DNA of 64,000 nt from Lagierella massiliensis (GTDB lineage: Bacteria; Bacillota; Clostridia; Tissierellales; Peptoniphilaceae). Positions 27,117 through 36,001 of this stretch are shown in pieces (within the stretch, counting starts at the first letter, position 1; each line of letters begins with the position of its first letter). A model generated the notes under the pieces. That model saw nothing but the letters and a program-made list of their open reading frames with translations. It was not told the origin of the DNA and did not search any database. The stretch spans positions 496,001 through 560,000 of the forward strand of contig NZ_CYUO01000005.1 in the NCBI RefSeq assembly GCF_001407835.1. The letters are read 5' to 3'. Position numbers and translations under genes: made by a program.

Positions 27117-27758
27117 CTATTTAAAAATATTAAGAATTTCGATTGGATTGTCTACTATAAAGTCTGCTCCAGCTTTTTCAAGCTCTTTTCTGTCTCCAAA
27201 GCCGTAGCTCACACCAATGGTCTTAAGGCCCCAGTGCTTACCGCCATTGATGTCGTAGTTTCTATCACCAACCATATAGGTTTTAGAAATTTCACAATCA
27301 TAATTATCTAAACAATATCTTATAACATCGGTTTTGTGATTAATCTTGCCATCAAGACTTGCACCAGCAACATGATCAAAATATTTAAAGACATCGAAGT
27401 GTTTTAAAATTTCTATTGCAAATACCTCTGGTTTAGATGTTGCAAGAAGGATGTGATTGTTATACTCTTTTAGTTTTTCTAAGACATCTACAATCCCAGG
27501 GTATAATTTGTTTTCAAACTTGCCCTTGTCCCTATAATATATTCTATAAGTTTCAACTGCCTTTTGAGCATCTTCTTCATTTAAAGAAAAAACTCTTTTA
27601 AAAGAATCTATTAGAGGTGGACCAATAAAAGTGTTTAGTACTTCGTCACTTTGGTCCTCAAGGCCAAGTTCATTAATTGTATACCTAATTGCGTTTTTAA
27701 TTCCTTCACCAGAGTTGGTTATAGTTCCGTCTAAATCAAAAAGTATGAAATAATTCAT
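27117..27758 (-). CDS. HAD-superfamily hydrolase (phosphoglycolate phosphatase-like)
   Basis: A 213-residue phosphatase of HAD subfamily IA. Motif I FDLDGTITNSGEG carries the nucleophile and acid/base aspartates, motif II is LLATSKP, the lysine is in the DGKINHKTD region, and motif IV is YMVGDRNYDINGG. The cap domain (IGPPLIDSFKRVFSLNE) resembles PpaX/Gph-type enzymes. ATG 27758 is used because AGGAGG lies 5 bases upstream; the longer frame starts inside glnQ. It is 7 bases downstream of the ABC ATPase gene and probably in its operon. The substrate is not predictable. Confidence 0.88.
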   Translation of the reverse strand: MNYFILFDLDGTITNSGEGIKNAIRYTINELGLEDQSDEVLNTFIGPPLIDSFKRVFSLNEEDAQKAVETYRIYYRDKGKFENKLYPGIVDVLEKLKEYNNHILLATSKPEVFAIEILKHFDVFKYFDHVAGASLDGKINHKTDVIRYCLDNYDCEISKTYMVGDRNYDINGGKHWGLKTIGVSYGFGDRKELEKAGADFIVDNPIEILNIFK

Positions 27759-27765
27759 ATTCCTC

Positions 27766-28500
27766 CTATTTAATAAATCTTTGTAGAAATTCTTTTGTTC
27801 TTTCTTCCTTTGGATTTTCAAAAAGTTCTTTTGGATTGTTCTCTTCTACTATTATACCCTTATCCATAAAACAAACTCTATTTGAAACATCTCTTGCAAA
27901 GTCCATCTCATGTGTAACCACAACCATAGTCATTCCAGATTTTGCAAGGTCTGACATAACATCTAATACTTCACCTACAAGTTGAGGGTCTAAGGCAGAG
28001 GTAGGCTCATCAAATAATAGAACTTCAGGATTCATGCACAATGCTCTTGCAATTGCAACCCTTTGCTTTTGCCCACCAGAAATTTGAGAGGGCTTTGCAT
28101 CTTTTCTATCGAGCATACCTACTGATTCAAGAAATTTTTCTGCAGTCTTAGAGGCTTCTTCTCTGCCGATACCATGAACTTTAACTTGAGCAATAATACA
28201 GTTTTCAAGTACAGTCATGTTTTCAAACAAGTTAAAACTTTGGAATACCATACCAACCTTGCTTCTGTATTCACAGAGATCATAGCCCTTTGAGAGTATT
28301 GACTTACCATGATAGAGTATATCTCCACCAGAAGGTTCTTCAAGTAAATTTATACATCTCAGCATAGTAGACTTACCAGAGCCTGATGGTCCAATTATAG
28401 AAACCACTTCACCTTTTTCTATTTTCAAGTCAACATCTTTTAAAACTTCGATTACACCGAAGCTCTTTTCCAGATGTTGTAATTCTAAAATTGCTCCCAT
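27766..28500 (-). CDS. glnQ: amino-acid ABC transporter ATP-binding protein
   Basis: A 244-residue ATPase of the polar amino acid importer class (GlnQ/HisP). Walker A is [10 protein letters not shown]-loop [16 protein letters not shown] (typical of this class), signature ISGGQKQR, Walker [15 protein letters not shown]-loop VVTHEMDFA. Its ATG overlaps the stop of the substrate-binding/permease gene by one base, so the two make one transporter. The gene symbol reflects the class; specificity for glutamine is not shown. Confidence 0.88.
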   Translation of the reverse strand: MGAILELQHLEKSFGVIEVLKDVDLKIEKGEVVSIIGPSGSGKSTMLRCINLLEEPSGGDILYHGKSILSKGYDLCEYRSKVGMVFQSFNLFENMTVLENCIIAQVKVHGIGREEASKTAEKFLESVGMLDRKDAKPSQISGGQKQRVAIARALCMNPEVLLFDEPTSALDPQLVGEVLDVMSDLAKSGMTMVVVTHEMDFARDVSNRVCFMDKGIIVEENNPKELFENPKEERTKEFLQRFIK

Positions 28501-30086
28501 TAATTTTCACCTCCAGTAACTGACGAGATTTTAAAGTTTGATTGTTTAAATAATTTATACTCGATAAATCTTATTAATCTTGTCATAGCAAATGTGATTA
28601 TAAAGTAAATCAATAACACTATGACATAGGTTTGGAAATATTTGTTTGTAGTTCCAGATACAGACCTTGATACAAAGAAGAGTTCTGTTACTGAAATTAC
28701 TGAAAGTACAGCAGTATCCTTTATATTTACTACAAGTTCATTACCGATTGAAGGTATGATATTTTTTATAGCTTGTGGTAATATGACATATCTCATAGAT
28801 TGACCATGAGTCATACCAAGAGCCTTACAGCCTTCGCTTTGTCCAGTGTCAATAGAGTTTATTCCTCCACGCACAACCTCAGAAAGATAAGCTCCGGTGT
28901 TGATAGAAACAACCACAAATGCAGTTATGGTAGCGTTGGTCTTTATATCAAAAAGATATGGGAGTCCATAGAAGAATAGTATAGCTTGAACCATCATAGG
29001 AGTCGACCTAAATATTTCAATGTAAAAAGTCAAAATAAAATCTACAATCTTCTTTAATACATATTTTATTTTGCTGTCCTTTGAAACTTTATGACTCTTT
29101 ATAGTAGCAACTAAAAGTCCAATTAAAAATCCTACTGTAGTTGCAACTACTGCAAGGGCAAGAGTAAATCCAATTCCCTTAAAGAAGAGAGATTTATAGC
29201 TGTTCCAGATGTAAGCCACATCTTCCCAAAATGAAGTTTCTTCTTCAGCTTTTTCAGAAGTTTGAAGCTTGACCTTCTCCTGCATAATACTTTGTCTTTC
29301 ATCTTCAGAGATACTTGCAAGAACTCTGTCCACATCTTCCGTAAGAGTTGTGTTCTTTCTAAGACCTACAGCTACTGAAGTATCTTCAGGATTTGTTTCA
29401 AAACCTTCTCCTTCATCAAAATCTACAAATGTTAAGTCAGAATTTGCAGTTATTGCAGATAGGGCTCCTGGTCTTTCAGAAACATATCCATCAATCTTAT
29501 CAGTCTTAGTATTAAGGATTAAAGTTGAAAAAGTGTCCATAGGATCTTGTTTATTAACACCTTCGATTTGGTCGATTACTTCATAGTGGAAAGTATTTAA
29601 TTGTGCGGTTATTTTTGCATCTTTAAAATCTTTTAAAGATTTTGAACTTTCAAATGGAGATCCTTTTTTTATAACGATTACTAAATCAGAAGTATAATAA
29701 CTTGTTGAAAAGTCTACTTCTTTTTTTCTTTCATCAGTAGGGGACATACCTGCAATAATTGCATCTATTTTTCCAGATTGTAGAGCTGGAATAAGACCGT
29801 CCCACTCTATCTTTACGATTTCGAGTTTAAGTCCAAGCCCCTCGGCAATTCTCTTTGCCATCTCAACATCATAACCGTTAGCATATTCTCCTGGGCTATT
29901 AACTACTTCATATGCACCATTTTCTTCTGTAACTTGCGTCCAATTAAACGGAGCATAATTAACTTCCATTCCAACTCTAAAAACTCCATCAGTTTCAACT
30001 TCTACAGCGTTGGAAAAAGTGAATAGCAAATTAATTAAAATGAATGCGCTTAATAGAACTGTTAAATGCTTTTTCAATTTTTTCAT
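28500..30086 (-). CDS. glnP: amino-acid ABC transporter, fused substrate-binding and permease protein
   Basis: A 528-residue fusion. Residues 1-28 form a signal sequence. Residues about 35-275 are a periplasmic-binding-protein-like SBP domain ([45 protein letters not shown]). Residues about 300-515 form the permease with [36 protein letters not shown] and the EAA-like loop [18 protein letters not shown]. The same fusion occurs in GlnP of lactic acid bacteria. The ligand is likely a polar or acidic amino acid. An extended -10 promoter lies at 30119-30127. Confidence 0.9.
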   Translation of the reverse strand: MKKLKKHLTVLLSAFILINLLFTFSNAVEVETDGVFRVGMEVNYAPFNWTQVTEENGAYEVVNSPGEYANGYDVEMAKRIAEGLGLKLEIVKIEWDGLIPALQSGKIDAIIAGMSPTDERKKEVDFSTSYYTSDLVIVIKKGSPFESSKSLKDFKDAKITAQLNTFHYEVIDQIEGVNKQDPMDTFSTLILNTKTDKIDGYVSERPGALSAITANSDLTFVDFDEGEGFETNPEDTSVAVGLRKNTTLTEDVDRVLASISEDERQSIMQEKVKLQTSEKAEEETSFWEDVAYIWNSYKSLFFKGIGFTLALAVVATTVGFLIGLLVATIKSHKVSKDSKIKYVLKKIVDFILTFYIEIFRSTPMMVQAILFFYGLPYLFDIKTNATITAFVVVSINTGAYLSEVVRGGINSIDTGQSEGCKALGMTHGQSMRYVILPQAIKNIIPSIGNELVVNIKDTAVLSVISVTELFFVSRSVSGTTNKYFQTYVIVLLIYFIITFAMTRLIRFIEYKLFKQSNFKISSVTGGEN

Positions 30087-30118
30087 TTTTTTCTCCTCAA
30101 ATTATATAAATTGAAATT

Positions 30119-30127
30119 ATTATATCA
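30119..30127 (-). promoter_or_regulatory. predicted promoter (extended -10) of the amino-acid transporter operon
   Basis: On the minus strand TGATATAAT forms an extended -10 about 33 bases before the glnP start codon. The -35 region is weak (TTTAAT at 18 bases). The same nine bases occur upstream of rpoB. Confidence 0.4.
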
Positions 30128-30198
30128 TATAATCCCTCCAACATTAAAGGAAAATATGAAAATTAACGAAAAAATAACAAATAAATTCATCAAGGTAC

Positions 30199-30226
30199 TT
30201 TACAAATTGAGAAAATAGGCTATACT
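30199..30226 (+). promoter_or_regulatory. predicted sigma-A promoter of the ECF S-component operon
   Basis: TTTACA, a 16-base spacer, then TATACT; 33 bases before the ATG at 30259, which has AAAGGAGG as ribosome binding site. Confidence 0.5.
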
Positions 30227-30258
30227 ATTGTTAAGATTATTAATAAAAGGAGGAAGTT

Positions 30259-30813
30259 ATGGATAAAGCAAATAGTTCAAGTACAAGAAAAATGGTTATG
30301 TCAGCATTTTTTGTAGTGCTGAATATAGTTATGGGATTGTTAGTGGGGGCTTTAAAAATTCCTCTACTATTCATGGACACAATAGGAACTGTATTTGGTG
30401 CCGTGTGGTTTGGACCAGTTTGGGGGATGATTATAGGAGGACTTTCAAATGTACTTTTAGCAGTAACGCAAAACCCTAAGGACTTACCTTTTGCTCTTGT
30501 AAATATCGTGGTAGGTCTTGTAGTTGGACTTATTGCAAGAAAACATAAATTTGATTTAAAGACTGCCATAATCACAGGACTAATCCTTGCGGTCGTAGCA
30601 CCACTAATAGGAACACCTATTGCAGTGTATGTATATGGTGGAATAACAGGAGATTTTAATGATGTATTTTTTACTGCGTTAAAACAAGGTGGAAGCACAA
30701 TATTTTCTGCGGCATTTCTTCCAAGAATTGCATCTAATATAGTGGACAAGGTTTTAACTTGTGTAATAGTTGCATTAACTTTACCTAAAATTAGAAAGGG
30801 AATAAAATCATAG
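30259..30813 (+). CDS. ECF transporter S-component, CD3073-like
   Basis: A 184-residue protein with about six hydrophobic segments and the fold of small substrate-binding S-components: MSAFFVVLNIVMGLLVG, GTVFGAVWFGPVWGMIIGGL, LVNIVVGLVVGLIARK. It would dock onto the EcfA1-A2-T module encoded 5 kb upstream. It is followed by a TudS-related gene with overlapping stop and start; the same order is known in C. difficile as CD3073-CD3072. I infer uptake of a sulfur-containing, perhaps thiopyrimidine-like, compound. Confidence 0.8.
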   Translation: MDKANSSSTRKMVMSAFFVVLNIVMGLLVGALKIPLLFMDTIGTVFGAVWFGPVWGMIIGGLSNVLLAVTQNPKDLPFALVNIVVGLVVGLIARKHKFDLKTAIITGLILAVVAPLIGTPIAVYVYGGITGDFNDVFFTALKQGGSTIFSAAFLPRIASNIVDKVLTCVIVALTLPKIRKGIKS

Positions 30814-31310
30814 TGGACAAAAGAGAAAAAAGAGTTGTATTTTTATGCCACTGTATTTTAAATCAAAACACTGTGGTAGAACCATTAGCTCGTGCTAAAG
30901 GTGGATATAATCAAATAATTCAGGAAATCATGGATAGAAACATCGGTATTCATCAGATGGATTGTCCTGAGTATGAATTTTTAGGACCTGACAGAAAGCC
31001 GATGAACTACGATGAATATGATGCTCTTGAAGGATATAGAAAGGAATGTCAAAAACATGCTTTAAAGGTATACGAAAATGCTGAGAAATATTTAAGTAGT
31101 GATTACAAAATTATCGGGATTATTGGTATAAACGAAAGTCCAACCTGCTCTATTTCGGGACAGAGAGGTGTCTTTATGGAAGAACTTTTTAAAATCTTTG
31201 AAGATAGGGATATTAAACTTCCCTTTATAGAAGTTTCCACAAGTTATATGGAAGATGAAAAAAATGATTTAAATTCGTTAATAGAATTTCTTGATGCACA
31301 GGAACTTTAA
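30813..31310 (+). CDS. TudS-related putative desulfidase, CD3072-like
   Basis: A 165-residue protein related to thiouracil desulfidase TudS (DUF523 superfamily). The three conserved cysteines that bind the [4Fe-4S] cluster in TudS appear here as CHCILNQNT (N-terminus), MDCPEYE and SPTCSISGQRGVF. TudS removes sulfur from thiouracil; the exact substrate here is inference. Translation begins at GTG 30813, overlapping the last base of the S-component stop codon, so uptake and desulfuration are coupled. A hairpin terminator overlaps the stop codon. Confidence 0.78.
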   Translation: MDKREKRVVFLCHCILNQNTVVEPLARAKGGYNQIIQEIMDRNIGIHQMDCPEYEFLGPDRKPMNYDEYDALEGYRKECQKHALKVYENAEKYLSSDYKIIGIIGINESPTCSISGQRGVFMEELFKIFEDRDIKLPFIEVSTSYMEDEKNDLNSLIEFLDAQEL

Positions 31311-31325
31311 AAGTTCCTGTTTTTC
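31299..31325 (+). terminator. Rho-independent terminator overlapping the TudS-like stop codon
   Basis: CAGGAACTT pairs with AAGTTCCTG around the TAA stop codon, followed by TTTTTC. Confidence 0.75.
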
Positions 31326-31417
31326 TTTGAAATATCAACTATCATAACACTTTTTTATTTGATTAAATTAGGCTTATCATTTAAAATAAAGATAGGTATA
31401 TAAAAAAAGGTGTGATT

Positions 31418-32269
31418 ATGAATAAAGAAAATTTAATGAGCTACATGATGCGTGTAATTCTTGCAGATAAAAATTTAACAGCACTCTTAGAAACTGGTAG
31501 GAGAATGAATCTTTCCTTAAGGCAAGATGATATGCCAGATTTTAAAGTAATAATTGGAGTAAAAGATCTTAATGAGATAGGACTTTTGGAAAATTTTCAA
31601 GAGATTGTAGAAGATAGCATAATATTTCATAAAAAGCAGGGTTTAAATATGATGAATAACCACTTTGGAAATGTGCTTAGGTATATAGTTATACTTAAAG
31701 ACATTACAAAGGTGGATTTCACATTTATGAAAAATACAGATTTACAGTCCTATATTAACATTGATAGTTTATGTAAGGTTCATATTGATAAAGAGAGTTC
31801 TCTTGTATCAAATGCTAAAATTACAGATGCAAAGTATAGACAGTTAAAGCCAACACAAAAAGAATTTTTACAATGTTGCAATGAATTTTTTATAAAAGCC
31901 GTGTCAATAACAAAGGCGATTAATAGATCGGATTTGTTTTATGCTTCAATATTATTTGATAAGTTTAGATATGAATTAAATTTGATGACAGGTTACTATA
32001 TCGGTTCTAAATATGATTTTGCAGTAAACATTGGTCCAAGATTCAAATCATTTAAAACCTATCTTGAAAAGGAACATTATGATAAGTTTATGGAAGTCTA
32101 TCCGACTCCAAATGAAGATAAACTCTGGACAGCTCTATTCAATGCATGTATGCTATTTAGAAAGGCTGGTTTAGAAGTGGGTAGTGCTTTAGATTATGAC
32201 TATCCTAAGAGAACCGACAGAGATATTTTACAGTTTATAAGAGAAAGTTGGAACAGTTCAATAAGATAA
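31418..32269 (+). CDS. aminoglycoside 6-adenylyltransferase-like protein, degenerate active site
   Basis: A 283-residue protein whose C-terminal two thirds resemble ANT(6)/AadE enzymes: FYASILFDKFRYELNLMTGY, IGSKYDFAVNIGP, YPTPNEDKLWTALFNACMLFRK and GLEVGSALDYDYP. The nucleotidyltransferase signature is changed: the usual GSR is TGRRMN, and the DxD metal pair (normally DYDIV) reads PDFKVII, keeping only the first Asp. It may be an inactive homologue or bind another ligand. Resistance should not be assumed. ATG 31418 is preferred over GTG 31412, given the AAAGG upstream. Confidence 0.75.
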   Translation: MNKENLMSYMMRVILADKNLTALLETGRRMNLSLRQDDMPDFKVIIGVKDLNEIGLLENFQEIVEDSIIFHKKQGLNMMNNHFGNVLRYIVILKDITKVDFTFMKNTDLQSYINIDSLCKVHIDKESSLVSNAKITDAKYRQLKPTQKEFLQCCNEFFIKAVSITKAINRSDLFYASILFDKFRYELNLMTGYYIGSKYDFAVNIGPRFKSFKTYLEKEHYDKFMEVYPTPNEDKLWTALFNACMLFRKAGLEVGSALDYDYPKRTDRDILQFIRESWNSSIR

Positions 32270-32274
32270 ATGGG

Positions 32275-32304
32275 AACCTTCAATGTAAATGTTGAAGGTT
32301 TTTT
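32275..32304 (+). terminator. Rho-independent terminator
   Basis: AACCTTCAA pairs with TTGAAGGTT around an 8-base loop followed by TTTTGG. It lies only 10 bases before the helicase start codon. Confidence 0.65.
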
Positions 32305-32313
32305 GGTGGAAAC

Positions 32314-34614
32314 ATGGAAGATTTTAAATTATCCGTAAGGGGTTTAATAGAATTTGTTATGAGAAGCGGAGATATAGATAACTCCTTTACCGACAGAGGT
32401 AGACTTAAGGAAGGTCAGAGGATTCATCAGAAGCTTCAAAAGGAATATGGAAAAAATTACGAAAAGGAAGTTCGTCTTATAAACGAAACATTTCACAAGG
32501 AAATGTTGTTTAAAGTGGAGGGGCGAGCTGACGGAATATTTAGAGAAGAAGACCATGCTCTAATTGATGAGATAAAGACCACAACAAGACCTCTAAAGGA
32601 ATTGGAATACAATACAAATCCATTACACTGGGCACAGGCAAAGTGCTACGGATATTTTTATTGTATTAAGGAAGAGCTTTCAAATATAGATTTGCAGCTT
32701 ACTTATTATAACGTAGAAAACAGTGAGATAAAGAGAATTGTAAAGAACTTTTCTTTTTTTGAACTGGAAGAGTTCTATTTAAATTTGCTTGATCTATACT
32801 TAGACTTTTCTATTATGATAGTGGAGTTTAGAAAAAAAAGAGATGAAAAAATAAAGTCTACCCCATTTCCATTTCCGATTTATAGAAAGGGACAGAGGGA
32901 ACTTTCTGTTGCAGTTTACAATGTAATATCTACAGATAGTAGACTATTTGTGGAAGCTCCAACGGGAATAGGAAAGACCATGTCTACAATTTTTCCTTCA
33001 ATCAAGGCCCTTGGAAATAAAAAGACAGACAAAATATTCTACTTAACTGCACGTTCCACAACAAAGGAAGAGGCCAATAAAGCAATAGTTAGGCTAATGG
33101 GCAAGGGACTTGAACTTAAAACCTTAACCATTACAGCGAAAGAAAAAATTTGTTTGAACAATGAAATAAAATGTAATCCCAAGGACTGTCCATATGCAAA
33201 GGGACATTTTGACAGAGTTAACGAAGCCATATTCGACATATATGAACATGAAGATGTACTAAATATGGAAACTATACTGTCATATGCAAGAAAGCACAAG
33301 GTATGTCCAATGGAGTTTCAACTTGATATGGCAAACTTTTGTGACCTTATCATCTGTGACTACAACTATTGCTTTGACCCAGCGGTGTATTTAAAAAGAT
33401 TTTTTGATGTTACAGTTGAAAACTATACTTTTTTAGTTGACGAAGCACATAATTTAGTTGATAGGGCAAGAGATATGTACTCTGCAGAGTTTTCCTTAAG
33501 CAGCCTTCGGGAAATTGTGGATTTATTTGATGAAAAACATTATAAAATTGTAAAGCAAATTGAAGAGCTTATAAAGTATTTAGAGAGTTTTAAACTTGAC
33601 AACAAAACCACAGAAGTTGTAGAAGAATACATCAATCTGAATTTTTTAGACAACTTAGAAATAACATTGAGAATGCTTGAAAAGTTTTTGTCAAAAGAAA
33701 AAGAGGTTTCCTATTACGACAAGGTGTTAGAAAATTATTTTATACTTAAACAATTTTATAGAATAACAGACTATTACGCCGATAATTACAAAACATTGAT
33801 TAGGAAGGAAGAAGATGATAGAATTATCGAGTTACTCTGTTTAGACACCTCACCTATATTAAAAAATATATTAAAGAGGGCAAAATCTTCGATATTTTTT
33901 TCTGCAACACTTTCACCTATGTCTTTCTATGTGGATGTGTTTGGTTGTAAAAATTCGAATTATTATAAGCTAAAACTTCCATCACCCTTTAATCCAGATT
34001 TTTTTAAAGCGGGGATTGTACCCCTTTCAACCAGATATATAGACAGAGAAGATAATTATGACATCATAACCAGGGTGCTTGAAAAATATGCAAAAAGAGA
34101 AGGAAATTTTTTGCTCTTCTTTCCATCATATAAATTTATGACAGAGATTTACAACCGATTTGATAAAAATGGCAAAGACATTGCAGTTCAAAATAGAGTT
34201 ATGACGGAAGAGGAAAGACAAGATTTTTTAAGTCTATTTACACAAAAGTCAAACAGGGTAGGCTTCGTAGTTCTTGGTGGAGTTTTTTCAGAAGGAATAG
34301 ACTTAGCAGGTGAAAGGTTAAAAGGAGTTGGAATAGTTTCAGTTGGACTTCCAGGAATTTCAACACAACGAAATCTAATTCGTGATTACTATGACGAAAT
34401 GGGGAAAAAAGGATTTGAATACGCCTACATATATCCTGGCATGAACAAGATCTGCCAAGCTGCAGGGCGTGTTATAAGGACTGCACAAGACAGGGGAGAC
34501 TGCGTTTTAATAGATGATAGATTTCAAAAATATCCATATAAAAATCTATTACCTTCACATTGGAAAGACATAAGACTTTTTAGAAGACCAAGAGACTTAG
34601 ACTATTTTTTATAA
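32314..34614 (+). CDS. XPD/DinG-family DNA helicase with N-terminal RecB/Cas4-like nuclease domain
   Basis: A 766-residue fusion. Residues about 1-170 look like a RecB/Cas4-type PD-(D/E)xK nuclease: the His in EGQRIHQKL, Asp in GRADGIF and Glu-Lys in DEIKTTT. The helicase has Walker A EAPTGIGKT (about 213), four cysteines for an iron-sulfur cluster (ICLN, KCNP, DCPY, VCPM), the DEAH box VDEAHNL, SATLSP, and the C-terminal GVFSEGIDLAG and QAAGRVIRT motifs. Such proteins are thought to process damaged or branched DNA. A MATE pump gene follows 10 bases later. Confidence 0.87.
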   Translation: MEDFKLSVRGLIEFVMRSGDIDNSFTDRGRLKEGQRIHQKLQKEYGKNYEKEVRLINETFHKEMLFKVEGRADGIFREEDHALIDEIKTTTRPLKELEYNTNPLHWAQAKCYGYFYCIKEELSNIDLQLTYYNVENSEIKRIVKNFSFFELEEFYLNLLDLYLDFSIMIVEFRKKRDEKIKSTPFPFPIYRKGQRELSVAVYNVISTDSRLFVEAPTGIGKTMSTIFPSIKALGNKKTDKIFYLTARSTTKEEANKAIVRLMGKGLELKTLTITAKEKICLNNEIKCNPKDCPYAKGHFDRVNEAIFDIYEHEDVLNMETILSYARKHKVCPMEFQLDMANFCDLIICDYNYCFDPAVYLKRFFDVTVENYTFLVDEAHNLVDRARDMYSAEFSLSSLREIVDLFDEKHYKIVKQIEELIKYLESFKLDNKTTEVVEEYINLNFLDNLEITLRMLEKFLSKEKEVSYYDKVLENYFILKQFYRITDYYADNYKTLIRKEEDDRIIELLCLDTSPILKNILKRAKSSIFFSATLSPMSFYVDVFGCKNSNYYKLKLPSPFNPDFFKAGIVPLSTRYIDREDNYDIITRVLEKYAKREGNFLLFFPSYKFMTEIYNRFDKNGKDIAVQNRVMTEEERQDFLSLFTQKSNRVGFVVLGGVFSEGIDLAGERLKGVGIVSVGLPGISTQRNLIRDYYDEMGKKGFEYAYIYPGMNKICQAAGRVIRTAQDRGDCVLIDDRFQKYPYKNLLPSHWKDIRLFRRPRDLDYFL

Positions 34615-34624
34615 GGAGAAGAAC

Positions 34625-36001
34625 ATGCTAAAATCACAAAATTTATTAAAAGGTGATATAAAAACATCCATAGCGAAAATGGCGATGCCTCTTATGGGTA
34701 TAGCATTCATACAAATGGCATATAGCCTTGTTGATTTAATTTGGATTGGAAGACTTTCAACAGATGCAGTTGCAGCAGTTGGTACAGCAGGTTTTTTTAT
34801 GTGGATGGCAAATGCAATAACACTAATAATAAAGACAGGAATGTCTGTAGAACTTGCTCAAGCCTATGGAAGAGGAGACGAAGAGGAAATTGAAAAGATT
34901 ACCATAGGAGGGCTACAGTTAAACTTTTTACTATGGGCAATACTAACATCGCTATTTATATTTGGTAGAAAATATATATATGGATACTTTCATTTGGAAA
35001 AAGAAGTATTCAAACTTGCCTTAGACTACCATCTAATAATATCTATAGGACTTGTATTTACATTTCTACTTCCATTCTTCAGCTCCCACTTCTACTCCCA
35101 AGGTAACAGTGCAACACCATTTAAAACTTCGATAATCGCACTAATTTTTAATATTATTATGGACCCAATTTTGATCTTTGGAGTTGGTCCAATAAAGCCT
35201 ATGGGAATAAAAGGAGCAGCCCTTGCAACAATACTTGCACAGGCTTTGGCAGTTTGTATCTACATCTATATTGGATTTAAATATAGAGAAGCTTACATGA
35301 AGTACAATTATTTTAAAAAGATAGAGTTTCAAAATGCAAAGGAGATTTTTAAGCTTGGCATTGCACCATGTGGCCAGTCACTTATACACAATCTTGTTTC
35401 CATAAAACTAAACAAGTACATTGCCGTATATGGCACAGTAGGAATTGCAACCTATGCAATAGGTTCACAAATAGAGTCCATATCATGGATGTCTGCAGAA
35501 GGCTTTGCAACGGCGTTTACAACATTCTTTGGACAAAACTACGGAGCGAAAAACTACGAAAGACTTGAAAAAGGAAAATGGGTTTGTATAAAGCTTATCC
35601 TTGCCATAGGAATAATAGCCACCGCTGTTTTGATGCTCGGATCAAAGAGCCTATTTAAAATATTTACACCAAATGACCCAAGAGTTATACAAGAAGGAAC
35701 AATTTATCTACTTATACTTGGTTCAACAACTATTCTAATGTCACAGGAGATAGGAGTTTCAGGAATGTTAAACGGACTTGGACTCACAAGATACCCGGCA
35801 ATAGTTTCAGCCATCTTCAATGTGATGAGAGTTCCATTAGCATTCTTCTTAATGAAAGTTTTTGAACTAAAGGGAATTTGGATAAGTATGTCCGCTTCCC
35901 AAGCATTAAAGGGAATCTTCATGCTTGGAATAATCACATATATCCAAAAGAAGACAAAGGGGTTCAGAAATAACATGGAAAGGTATATAAAAAAGAGATG
36001 A
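34625..36001 (+). CDS. MATE family multidrug efflux transporter
   Basis: A 458-residue membrane protein with twelve predicted helices in two halves. MATE landmarks are MAMPLMGIAFIQMAYSLVDL in helix 1, AAVGTAGFFMWMANAI, and ATILAQALAVCIYI in the first half, and ATYAIGSQIESISWMSAEGF in the second. It likely expels cationic compounds in exchange for sodium or protons; the substrate is unknown. AAGGAGAAG precedes the start. It overlaps rlmD by 4 bases. Confidence 0.87.
   Translation: MLKSQNLLKGDIKTSIAKMAMPLMGIAFIQMAYSLVDLIWIGRLSTDAVAAVGTAGFFMWMANAITLIIKTGMSVELAQAYGRGDEEEIEKITIGGLQLNFLLWAILTSLFIFGRKYIYGYFHLEKEVFKLALDYHLIISIGLVFTFLLPFFSSHFYSQGNSATPFKTSIIALIFNIIMDPILIFGVGPIKPMGIKGAALATILAQALAVCIYIYIGFKYREAYMKYNYFKKIEFQNAKEIFKLGIAPCGQSLIHNLVSIKLNKYIAVYGTVGIATYAIGSQIESISWMSAEGFATAFTTFFGQNYGAKNYERLEKGKWVCIKLILAIGIIATAVLMLGSKSLFKIFTPNDPRVIQEGTIYLLILGSTTILMSQEIGVSGMLNGLGLTRYPAIVSAIFNVMRVPLAFFLMKVFELKGIWISMSASQALKGIFMLGIITYIQKKTKGFRNNMERYIKKR

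Noticed and set aside
35368-35568. 66-codon plus-strand frame inside the MATE gene
   Set aside because: Out-of-frame shadow of the MATE coding sequence with no ribosome binding site.
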